Positions 7,888-13,256 of a stretch of 13,256 bases of DNA are shown here, piece after piece. This stretch comes from CAYMRB01 sp964392615. GTDB lineage: Bacteria > Planctomycetota > UBA8108. The stretch is taken from NCBI GenBank assembly GCA_964392615.1, contig CAYMRB010000284.1, forward strand, positions 1 through 13,256, given 5' to 3'. The translations under genes and the position numbers were made by a program. The notes under the pieces were generated by a model. The model did not search any database. It saw only the letters and a program-made list of their open reading frames with translations, and had not been told where the DNA came from. The stretch's first letter is position 1, and each line of letters starts with the position of its first letter.

Positions 7888-8839
7888 TGCTCGAGGATCG
7901 GTCGATGGTGACGCCGGCGCCGCCGACGTCTCATCGAACTGCCGATCCGCGGCCGCGGTGATCGACGACGTGCTGTCCATCGTCAAGGCGCGCGTCAATC
8001 TCGTCGTGCTGCTGACGATCTGGATCGGCTTCGCGCTCGCGCAGTCGGCCGAGGTCGCGATGCACGCGAGCGGCATCGCGGGCGACGTCGCCGGAACCGC
8101 GGTGCTGCTCCACACGCTGTTCGGCGCCGTTCTGCTGTCGTGTGGCTCGAGCGCGCTGAACCAGCTCTTCGAGGCGGACCTCGACCGGCGCATGGATCGC
8201 ACCCGCAATCGTCCGTTGGCTGCGGGACGACTGTCGCCGGGCTTCGTTCGCGGCCTCGGGGTCGTGCTGGTCGTCGTCGGTACCGTGTGGCTCGTCTTCT
8301 TCGTGCAGCCGTTGACGGCGGCCGTCGGCGCGACGACGGTCGCGCTCTACGTCTTCGTGTACACGCCGCTGAAGCGTCGCACGGCGTTCGCGCTCGTCGT
8401 CGGGGCCGTACCCGGCGCGCTACCGCCGGTCATCGGCTGGAGCGCCGCGGTCGGCCATCTGTGGGGCGGCGCGGCGGCGCTGTTCGCGATTCAGTTCATC
8501 TGGCAGATTCCGCACTTCCTCGCGATCGCGTGGCTCTACCGCATCGACTACGGCCGCGCGCAGTATCCGATGCTGCCGGTCACCGACGCGACTGGACGCT
8601 CGACCGTCGTGCAGGCCTTCTTCTGGACCCTGTGGCTGTTGCCGGCGAGTTTGGCGCCGACCCTGTACGGCCTCGGCGGCGTGGCCTACGCGGGCACCGC
8701 AGCCCTTCTCGGCCTCGCCTTCCTGGCGGTCTGCAGCTGGTTCGCGTGGGAGCGCTCGGAGCGCTCGGCTCGGTCTCTCGTCTTCGCGTCCATCGCGTAC
8801 TTGCCGGCGCTGTTCCTGTCCCTGAAGTTTCTGCCATAG
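7874..8839 (+). CDS. ctaB: Protoheme IX farnesyltransferase (heme O synthase)
   Basis: A UbiA-superfamily prenyltransferase in the membrane that adds a farnesyl group to heme B to give heme O, the substrate of CtaA. It has 321 residues, close to the family norm, and about nine membrane segments. The first Asp-rich motif is textbook: NQLFEADLDRRMDRT followed by RNRP (96-114). The second conserved region contains YTPLKRRT (163-170). The CyoE/CtaB-specific stretch WQIPHFLAIAWLYRIDY (210-226) and YPMLPVTD (231-238) are also present. The first 27 residues are hydrophilic. The start at 7874 is supported by a strong SD and by the 14-base overlap with ctaA. No key residue is missing. Confidence 0.96.
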   Translation: MPPADARGSVDGDAGAADVSSNCRSAAAVIDDVLSIVKARVNLVVLLTIWIGFALAQSAEVAMHASGIAGDVAGTAVLLHTLFGAVLLSCGSSALNQLFEADLDRRMDRTRNRPLAAGRLSPGFVRGLGVVLVVVGTVWLVFFVQPLTAAVGATTVALYVFVYTPLKRRTAFALVVGAVPGALPPVIGWSAAVGHLWGGAAALFAIQFIWQIPHFLAIAWLYRIDYGRAQYPMLPVTDATGRSTVVQAFFWTLWLLPASLAPTLYGLGGVAYAGTAALLGLAFLAVCSWFAWERSERSARSLVFASIAYLPALFLSLKFLP

Positions 8840-8887
8840 CGGTCCGTGCGACGGGCCGGTAAGCGCAACCGGAGCCTCACCGCCCAC

Positions 8888-9541
8888 ATGACGACACCAG
8901 AAGTCGTGCCCGACCATCTCACCGCGTCGCGCTCGAGCGGCGCCAGCGGTCCGATCGCCTGGACCGTTCTCGGCATCGTGCTCGTCTCGGCTGTCGCCGC
9001 CGGCGTGCTCTACCGCCGCGTCGAGTCCCTCCCCGTGCTGCGTGCCGAGCTGCCGAGCTTCGCCCTGACCGACCAGGCCGGCGAGCCCTTCGGAAGCGAG
9101 CACCTGCGCGGGCGCATCTGGGTCGCCGATTTCTTCTACACGCGATGCAGCCTGCAGTGCCCGATGATGGTCAGCCGAATGATCCGCGTCCAGGACGCGA
9201 TCCAGGCCGACCCGGAGCTCGCCGCGCACGCTTCGATCGTGTCATTCTCGCTCGACGCCGATCACGACACTCCGGACGTTCTCGCGGCGTACGGCAAGCG
9301 CAACGGAGCTGATCGCGCGCTCTGGCGGCTGCTGACAGGTGACGCGGCGGCGATTCGGGGGCTGTGCCAGGACGGATTCGGCCTCAGCGCCGGCGACGCG
9401 TCCCAGGGCCGGCTCCACAGCGACCGGTTCGCGCTGATCGACGCGCGCGGCCGCATTCGAGCCTACTATCGTCCGACGGCCGAGCCCGGTGACTTCGTCC
9501 GGCTGATCGGCGATCTGCGAACTCTCGTGGCCGGCCTCTGA
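8888..9541 (+). CDS. SCO1/SenC-type copper chaperone for cytochrome c oxidase
   Basis: A membrane-tethered thioredoxin-fold protein that delivers copper to the CuA site of oxidase subunit II. With the start at ATG 8888 it has 217 residues: a hydrophilic leader, one membrane anchor (about 23-41), then the SCO domain outside. Copper ligands are complete: CSLQC (Cys87, Cys91) after FFYTR, and His177 in LHSDRFALID. SLDADHDTP (121-129) is the usual conserved loop. A GGAG lies 13 bases before ATG 8888. An in-frame GTG at 8846 would add 14 residues (MRRAGKRNRSLTAH) with no SD, so I prefer the ATG. It follows ctaB after 48 bases and precedes the DUF420 gene by 13, in the same operon. Confidence 0.93.
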   Translation: MTTPEVVPDHLTASRSSGASGPIAWTVLGIVLVSAVAAGVLYRRVESLPVLRAELPSFALTDQAGEPFGSEHLRGRIWVADFFYTRCSLQCPMMVSRMIRVQDAIQADPELAAHASIVSFSLDADHDTPDVLAAYGKRNGADRALWRLLTGDAAAIRGLCQDGFGLSAGDASQGRLHSDRFALIDARGRIRAYYRPTAEPGDFVRLIGDLRTLVAGL

Positions 9542-9554
9542 CCGGAGAACCCGC

Positions 9555-9974
9555 ATGTCCTTCGACGACCTTCCGCTCGTCAACGCGTCGCTGAACGCGC
9601 TCGCGACCGTCCTGATGATCGCCGGCTGGATCGCCGTCCGCAGTGGCCACCGTCGCGCTCACGGCTACTGCATGGCGGCTGCCGTCGTCGTCTCCGCGGT
9701 CTTTCTGGTGTGCTACGTGGTTTATCACTACGGAGCCGGCCACACGCCGTATGAAGGCGAGGGGATCCTGCGACCGATCTATTTCACGGTCCTGATCAGT
9801 CACATCGTGCTGGCCATCGCGGTTCCGCCGCTCGTCCTACGTTCCGTTTACCTGGCGAGCAGGAAGCGGTGGAAGCAGCACCCGTGGTGGGGCCGTCTGA
9901 CGTTGCCGATCTGGCTGTACGTATCGGTGACCGGCGTCGTCGTGTACTGCATGCTGTACGGGTTGCCCCTGTGA
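9555..9974 (+). CDS. DUF420 family membrane protein (oxidase assembly neighbourhood)
   Basis: A 139-residue protein with four membrane segments (about 10-28, 39-58, 76-98, 115-135). It matches the DUF420 pattern: LPLVNASLNALA at the start, then H36, YVVYHYG (H58), ISHIVLA (H83), H109 and a final WLYVSVTGVVVYCMLY. The in-membrane histidines could bind heme or metal, but that is inference. Members of this family are commonly encoded beside ctaA/ctaB/SCO genes and are thought to help mature heme-copper oxidases. GGAGAA at 9544-9549 lies five bases before ATG 9555. The stop overlaps the GTG of the next gene. Confidence 0.9.
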   Translation: MSFDDLPLVNASLNALATVLMIAGWIAVRSGHRRAHGYCMAAAVVVSAVFLVCYVVYHYGAGHTPYEGEGILRPIYFTVLISHIVLAIAVPPLVLRSVYLASRKRWKQHPWWGRLTLPIWLYVSVTGVVVYCMLYGLPL

Positions 9975-11053
9975 ACTCTGGAAATCGGAGCCTGCTCGTC
10001 TGGACCGGTGTGATCGTCGCGTCGATCGCGCTCGCCACGTGGAGTCTCGTGGCCTCGGCTCCCGAGGGAAGCGGGCTCGGGCGCGTCCTGTGGGGCGTGG
10101 TCAACATCGCCCTCATGCTGTGGCTGTTTCGGCGCGTCGAGATTCCGCTCGGCATGCCGATCACCGCGCTGGCGCGATCCTGCGGCTTCCTGCTCGTCCT
10201 GCCGGTGCTGCTCCTCGACGTCTCGTTGCCCACGCCGGCGCTGCACGCGTTCGCGCTGGCGCTCGTGTTTCTCGCGCTTTACGTCGGGCGTCGAAAGTCC
10301 AAGCCCGGCGCGCTGGGCGCCGCCCTGGCGATCGCGACGCTTGTCGTTCCGCCACTCGTCTTGGTCGTGCCCTGGCTTGTCGCGCGGCGGCACTGGCGCG
10401 CCTTGGCGGGCTACATCGCGGGGCTCGCTCTCGGCGGCCTGGCCTGGGAGTCGGTCGCGATGATTCCGGGCGGATTGCCGTCGGTGGACGTTCTGACCAA
10501 GGGCACGTTCCACTCCTGGGGAGATCCGCTCGCCAGGGCGGCCTTGGACGACCCGACGCTACGCGTGCTCGTCCATCGCGTGCTGCGGCCGACGCCCGCT
10601 GCAGGTCGCGCCCTCGCCGAGATCGTGTGGGGCGCGACCGGCCTCGTGCTGCTCGTGGCGGCGCTGTTCCTGTCTCGCCGTCGCTGTCCTGGTCGCGTCG
10701 AGGTCTTGCCTGCGCCCGAGATCGCGACGGCTTTGGCCATCTGCCCACTGCTCGCACCCACGGCTCCGGCCGGCGCGTTTCTGTTCCTGTGGCCTGCGGC
10801 GATGCTCGCCCTGGACGGCTGCCGGCGCAGCGCCGCGATCGGGCTGCGACGGTGGGGCACCGGCGTCTGGGCCGTCGCCGCGTTCGGCCCCCTGGCCACA
10901 CTCGCGGTCACGCTGGGAATCTTGCCCGTCTACGTCGCCGACGCCGTGCCACTCCTGTGGAGCGCGGCTCTCCTCGTCGCGCTGGTCGTCCAGCCGCACG
11001 CCTTCCCTCGCGCCCGACAGGCACACGTCAAGGCGGTGCGGCTAGACGATTGA
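9971..11053 (+). CDS. Polytopic membrane protein resembling C-terminal half of GT87 glycosyltransferases
   Basis: A 360-residue protein with roughly eight to ten membrane segments. I start it at GTG 9971, whose bases overlap the TGA of the DUF420 gene (GTGA, 9971-9974). The same frame stays open upstream to 9869, but that would lie inside the DUF420 gene. Two stretches recall GT87/DUF2029 polyprenol-phosphate mannosyltransferases: KPGALGA...ARRHWRALAGYIAG (111-150) and DDPTLRVLVHRVL (193-205), equivalent to the NqSLrgvl-R region. After one N-terminal helix the chain enters directly into LWGVVNIALMLWLF (40-53), which corresponds to the middle of those enzymes. The N-terminal outer loop with the catalytic acidic residue appears to be missing. 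It may be a non-catalytic descendant or an unrelated membrane protein. Its role in an oxidase assembly operon is unknown. Confidence 0.6.
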   Translation: MNSGNRSLLVWTGVIVASIALATWSLVASAPEGSGLGRVLWGVVNIALMLWLFRRVEIPLGMPITALARSCGFLLVLPVLLLDVSLPTPALHAFALALVFLALYVGRRKSKPGALGAALAIATLVVPPLVLVVPWLVARRHWRALAGYIAGLALGGLAWESVAMIPGGLPSVDVLTKGTFHSWGDPLARAALDDPTLRVLVHRVLRPTPAAGRALAEIVWGATGLVLLVAALFLSRRRCPGRVEVLPAPEIATALAICPLLAPTAPAGAFLFLWPAAMLALDGCRRSAAIGLRRWGTGVWAVAAFGPLATLAVTLGILPVYVADAVPLLWSAALLVALVVQPHAFPRARQAHVKAVRLDD

Positions 11054-11066
11054 TCGCGACTCGCGA

Positions 11067-11080
11067 CTCCCGGGCGGGAG
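11067..11080. terminator. Weak hairpin between convergent genes
   Basis: CTCCC and GGGAG form a five-pair stem with a four-base loop in the 31 bases between the operon's last stop (11053) and the VWA gene's stop (11085). It is symmetric and could serve both strands, but no T run follows on either side. Confidence 0.3.
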
Positions 11081-11084
11081 CGGG

Positions 11085-11807
11085 TCAGTTGATCCGCTTG
11101 TACGTGCCGCCGTTCTGAGACGCGAGGGCCTTGAGGAAGGTCTCCTGCGTCGGGCGGCCGTTCATCAGCACGCCGATCGTATTGACCGTCGCGCGCTGGT
11201 AGTTCATCTGGGACACGCGCTGCAGCGTCGCGTTCAGGTACTGCTGCTCGCCCCCGGCGCCGCCGCACGGGCCGGTGCCGCCGCCGTCGCCGACGTAGAC
11301 GATGACCTTGCGCCGCACACTCGAGAAGTTGGCGAATTGGATCGCGCAGAGGAGGCCCTTCTGGCAGCAGCTCCCGGTGCCGCCGGGGACGCCATTGATC
11401 CACGCCAGTGCGGCCGATTTCAGGCCCGCGGACGCCTCGACCGGGCGACCGCTGGACGGGAACTTGATCAGGTTCGCGTCGAAGAACGACACGCCGAATT
11501 GCGTCCGGTTGGAGAACTCGGTGATGTTGCGCGAAATTTCCCGCTTCGCGATGCCGAGCTCCCCGGAGTCCTGCATGCTGCCGGAGCGGTCGACGGTGTA
11601 GAAGAAGCCGTCGCCCTCGAGGCTCTGGCCGTAGAAGATGACGACCTCCGGAGCGTCCTCCTCGCTGCCCTCGTCGCCGACGGCATCGAAGGGCAGGTCG
11701 AGGTTCTCCTTGAGCCCCGTAATTCCGCCTACGGACTGGGCTTCGACGCCCGTGCTCCCCGCAATCAGAGCGCCCACGATCAGGAACGAGACAAGCCAGC
11801 GCGACAT
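11085..11807 (-). CDS. Secreted von Willebrand factor A domain protein, array copy 1
   Basis: A 240-residue exported protein. Residues 1-24 form a signal peptide (hydrophobic VSFLIVGALIAG, cleavage likely after VEAQ). A short acidic linker (EEDAPEVV) leads into a single VWA domain. The metal-ion-dependent adhesion site (MIDAS) is DRSGS at 73-77 (DxSxS), Thr144/Ser146 in GGTGSCC, and Asp174 in YVGDGGG. Cys147-148, Cys154 and Cys181 could form disulfides. The protein ends QNGGTYKRIN. ATG 11807 has a clear SD (GGAGG, complement of 11815-11819) seven bases upstream. VWA domains with an intact MIDAS usually bind protein ligands through a divalent metal; the ligand here is unknown. It is convergent with the oxidase operon and the last member of a same-strand array. 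Confidence 0.88.
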   Translation of the reverse strand: MSRWLVSFLIVGALIAGSTGVEAQSVGGITGLKENLDLPFDAVGDEGSEEDAPEVVIFYGQSLEGDGFFYTVDRSGSMQDSGELGIAKREISRNITEFSNRTQFGVSFFDANLIKFPSSGRPVEASAGLKSAALAWINGVPGGTGSCCQKGLLCAIQFANFSSVRRKVIVYVGDGGGTGPCGGAGGEQQYLNATLQRVSQMNYQRATVNTIGVLMNGRPTQETFLKALASQNGGTYKRIN

Positions 11808-11947
11808 GGTGTGCCCTCCAACGCTGGCGGCCGCAGGCGCCGTGTCACTGTCGTACGGCGCTGAACGGCCGCGTCCGATTGTCCTGCGGTTGTGCCGAGC
11901 CCGATCCCGATAGACCAGGCTCTTCAGAAGTCTACTTGCAAGACGAG

Positions 11948-12024
11948 GGCCGGACGGGCGATCTGGCGGCTTTTTTCGAGATTCCTCTGTTTTTCTGTGG
12001 AATCGGGGAGTAGCCCGTCCGGCC
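11948..12024. repeat. 12-bp perfect inverted repeat with 53-bp loop
   Basis: GGCCGGACGGGC (11948-11959) is the exact reverse complement of GCCCGTCCGGCC (12013-12024). Inside it a second six-pair stem, GATTCC (11980-11985) with GGAATC (11999-12004), flanks a T-rich loop, so the whole can fold as a two-part hairpin. The right arm shares 12019-12024 with the hairpin at 12019-12041, so both cannot form at once. Confidence 0.65.
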
Positions 12025-12041
12025 GGCAGCTCGCCGGCCGG
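12019..12041 (-). terminator. Strong GC hairpin downstream of VWA copy 2
   Basis: CCGGCCGGC and GCCGGCCGG form nine perfect pairs around the five-base loop AGCTC, 20 bases beyond the stop codon of copy 2. No U tract follows on the minus strand, so it is either a Rho-type or pause hairpin or an RNA-end stabiliser rather than a classic intrinsic terminator. Confidence 0.45.
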
Positions 12042-12061
12042 GCCGCTCGCTCATCAGGGGG

Positions 12062-12784
12062 TCAGTTGATGCGCTTGTACGTGCCGCGATTCTGGGCGGC
12101 GACCGCCCTCAGGAAGTCCTCCTGCATCGCTCGGCCCTGCATCAGCACGCCGATCGTGTTGATCTGCACGCGCTGGAAGTTCCTCTGCGCAACGCGCGCC
12201 AGCGTTCGACGCAGATACTCGGGCTCCCCAGCGGCAGCGCCCGGGCAGGTGCCGCCACCATCGCCGACGTAGACGATGACCTTGCGCCGCACGCTCGAGA
12301 AGTTGGCGAACTGGATCGCGCCAAGAAGCCCCTTCTCACAGCACGTGCCGGCGCCGCCGGCGACGCTGTTGACCCATGCGATCGCGGCGGATTTCATACC
12401 TGCGGTCGCGGTCGCCGGGCGTCCGCTCGACGGAAACCGGATCAGGTTCGCGTCGAAGAACGAGATGCCGAACTGCGTGCGCAGCGAGAACTCCGTGATG
12501 TTGCGAGTGACCTCGCGCCGCGCGATCGCGAGCTCGCCGCGATCCTGCATCGTTCCGGAGCGATCGATCGTGTAGAAGAAGCCGTCGCCCTCGAGAGCTT
12601 GGTTGTAGAAGATGACGACCTCGGGAGCGTCCTCCTCCGGCGTGTCGTCGCCTGCGGCATCGAACGGCAGATCGAGATTCTGCTTGGTGCCGAGACCGCC
12701 TACCGCTTGTGCCCACACCGACTCAGCGCTCCACGCGACCGACGCGCAGACGAGCGCGATCGAAACGAACCATCGCATCGACAT
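12062..12784 (-). CDS. Secreted von Willebrand factor A domain protein, array copy 2
   Basis: A 240-residue paralogue of copy 1, about two thirds identical by eye and of the same length. ATG 12784 is chosen because GGAGGA (complement of 12791-12796) sits six bases upstream and because it aligns with copy 1; a longer frame to 12856 adds 24 hydrophilic residues before the signal. The signal peptide is residues 1-26 (cleavage likely after VWAQ). MIDAS residues are DRSGT (74-78) and Asp175 (YVGDGGG). The loop Thr of copy 1 (GGTGSCC) is Ala here (GGAGTCC), but a Thr stands two residues on (Thr147). The CC pair (148-149) and one Cys after the Asp loop (Cys180) are kept; copy 1's Cys154 is Gly. Secreted; ligand unknown. 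Confidence 0.88.
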   Translation of the reverse strand: MSMRWFVSIALVCASVAWSAESVWAQAVGGLGTKQNLDLPFDAAGDDTPEEDAPEVVIFYNQALEGDGFFYTIDRSGTMQDRGELAIARREVTRNITEFSLRTQFGISFFDANLIRFPSSGRPATATAGMKSAAIAWVNSVAGGAGTCCEKGLLGAIQFANFSSVRRKVIVYVGDGGGTCPGAAAGEPEYLRRTLARVAQRNFQRVQINTIGVLMQGRAMQEDFLRAVAAQNRGTYKRIN

Positions 12785-13105
12785 GGCGTTTCCTCCGGGT
12801 TGCCCGCCGTGCCGCTTCGCAAACCGCGAGACCTCGTGCCACATGAAACACGGCACTTGGCACGGCAGAGGTGCTGATCGTCTGTCCCCGCGACCGACCG
12901 GTTGCCCGCTTCAACCGGCAGGTTCTCACACCCACAACGACGAGAGGCCGGCCGTCCCTCTTGCGCGTTTTCGGCGCAATTCGCGCGTTCTCGTGGTGAT
13001 CGCGCTCGCACGAAAAAAGCGCCACGACACGTGGACGAGAGCCTTGCGCTCCGTCCGCATGCCGTGGCGCTGTTCGCTCGAAGCGCCGCGACGAGTGGCT
13101 GGTCG
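12785..13105. other. Spacer between VWA copies 2 and 3
   Basis: 321 bases without a credible gene. From the right they hold the terminator of copy 3 (13013-13071), then about 215 bases that must include the promoter of copy 2 (no clear -35/-10 pair recognised), and the SD of copy 2. A seven-pair hairpin, CCGGTTG/CAACCGG (12898-12918), and a GTGCC/GGCAC inverted repeat (12836-12856) lie in this upstream region and could be operator-like, without other support. Confidence 0.6.
13013..13071 (-). terminator. Intrinsic terminator of VWA copy 3
   Basis: On the minus strand AGCGCCACG (complement of 13063-13071) pairs with CGTGGCGCT (complement of 13018-13026), nine perfect pairs. An internal five-pair stem (13033-13037 with 13052-13056) shortens the loop. 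The last T of the stem begins a run of six T (complement of 13013-13018). This is a good Rho-independent terminator 34 bases after the stop of copy 3, implying that copy 2 has its own promoter in the remaining spacer. Confidence 0.7.
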
Positions 13106-13256
13106 CTAATTGATGCGCTTGTACGTGCCGCCGTTCTGCGAGGCGAGCGCCTTGAGGAAGGTCTCCTGCGTCGTGCGCCCGTTCATCAGCACGCCGACCG
13201 CATTGACCGTCGCGCGCTGGTAGTTCATCTGGGACACGCGCTGCAGCGTCGCGTTC
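13106..13256 (-). CDS. Secreted VWA-domain protein, array copy 3 (C-terminal part only)
   Basis: The final 49 codons of a third paralogue, cut by the right window edge, ending at TAG (complement of 13106-13108). It reads NATLQRVSQM through QNGGTYKRIN and differs from copy 1 at only three of 49 residues (TI to AV, P to T), whereas copy 2 differs at many. The bases 13202-13256 are identical to 11181-11235 of copy 1. The signal peptide and MIDAS lie outside the window, so an intact VWA domain is assumed, not seen. Confidence 0.85.
   Translation of the reverse strand, partial: NATLQRVSQMNYQRATVNAVGVLMNGRTTQETFLKALASQNGGTYKRIN

Larger units (their letters stand above)
11808..12061. other. Spacer between VWA copies 1 and 2
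   Basis: 254 bases with no credible gene. They hold the SD of copy 1 (complement of 11815-11819), a large 12-bp inverted repeat (11948-12024), and a 9-bp hairpin (12019-12041) just after the stop of copy 2. No convincing minus-strand promoter for copy 1 was recognised. Confidence 0.7.

Noticed and set aside
8846..8887. GTG 8846 as start of the SCO gene
   Set aside because: No SD precedes it, whereas ATG 8888 has GGAG upstream and leaves a normal leader before the membrane anchor.
12898..12918. CCGGTTG/CAACCGG hairpin as terminator or small RNA
   Set aside because: It has a short stem, no T run and no promoter; noted only as a possible operator in the spacer.

Overview
High-GC bacterial DNA, most likely a metagenome scaffold from the Planctomycetota or a close relative. 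The phylum is an inference from three things seen together: a Tat-exported Gfo/Idh/MocA oxidoreductase, long membrane-anchored HEAT-repeat proteins, and small secreted von Willebrand A (VWA) proteins. GTG starts are frequent, and Shine-Dalgarno (SD) sites are clear for some genes and absent for others. A 10-N scaffold gap (298-307) next to a 26-G homopolymer (328-353) marks a damaged join near the left end.

Layout. (1) 1-5143, minus strand: two coupled genes (GTGA overlap at 2405-2408) for N-terminally membrane-anchored HEAT-repeat proteins. The downstream one crosses the gap and runs off the left edge in an Asp/Ser-rich tail encoded by 12-bp units. (2) 5304-6608, plus strand: a divergently oriented Tat-exported Gfo/Idh/MocA-family oxidoreductase. 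(3) 6757-11053, plus strand: a tight operon of cytochrome c oxidase maturation genes, ctaA/COX15 (heme A synthase), ctaB (heme O synthase), a SCO-type copper chaperone, a DUF420 membrane protein, and a 360-residue polytopic protein resembling the C-terminal half of GT87-type glycosyltransferases. No oxidase structural subunits are present. (4) 11085-13256, minus strand, convergent with the operon: a tandem array of at least three paralogous genes for secreted VWA proteins (240, 240 and a truncated copy at the right edge). They are separated by intergenic spacers of 254 and 321 bp containing strong hairpins.

How the parts fit together. CtaB makes heme O from heme B and CtaA converts heme O to heme A. 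SCO delivers copper to the CuA site, and DUF420 proteins are commonly found beside oxidase assembly genes. The operon is therefore a cofactor and assembly module for an aa3- or caa3-type oxidase whose subunits lie elsewhere. The HEAT pair and the VWA array have no assigned function. The VWA array, with copies 1 and 3 closer to each other than to copy 2, is the least ordinary part of the window, together with the trimmed GT87-like gene and the mutually exclusive hairpins between VWA copies 1 and 2. I found no CRISPR array, tRNA, rRNA or transposase.
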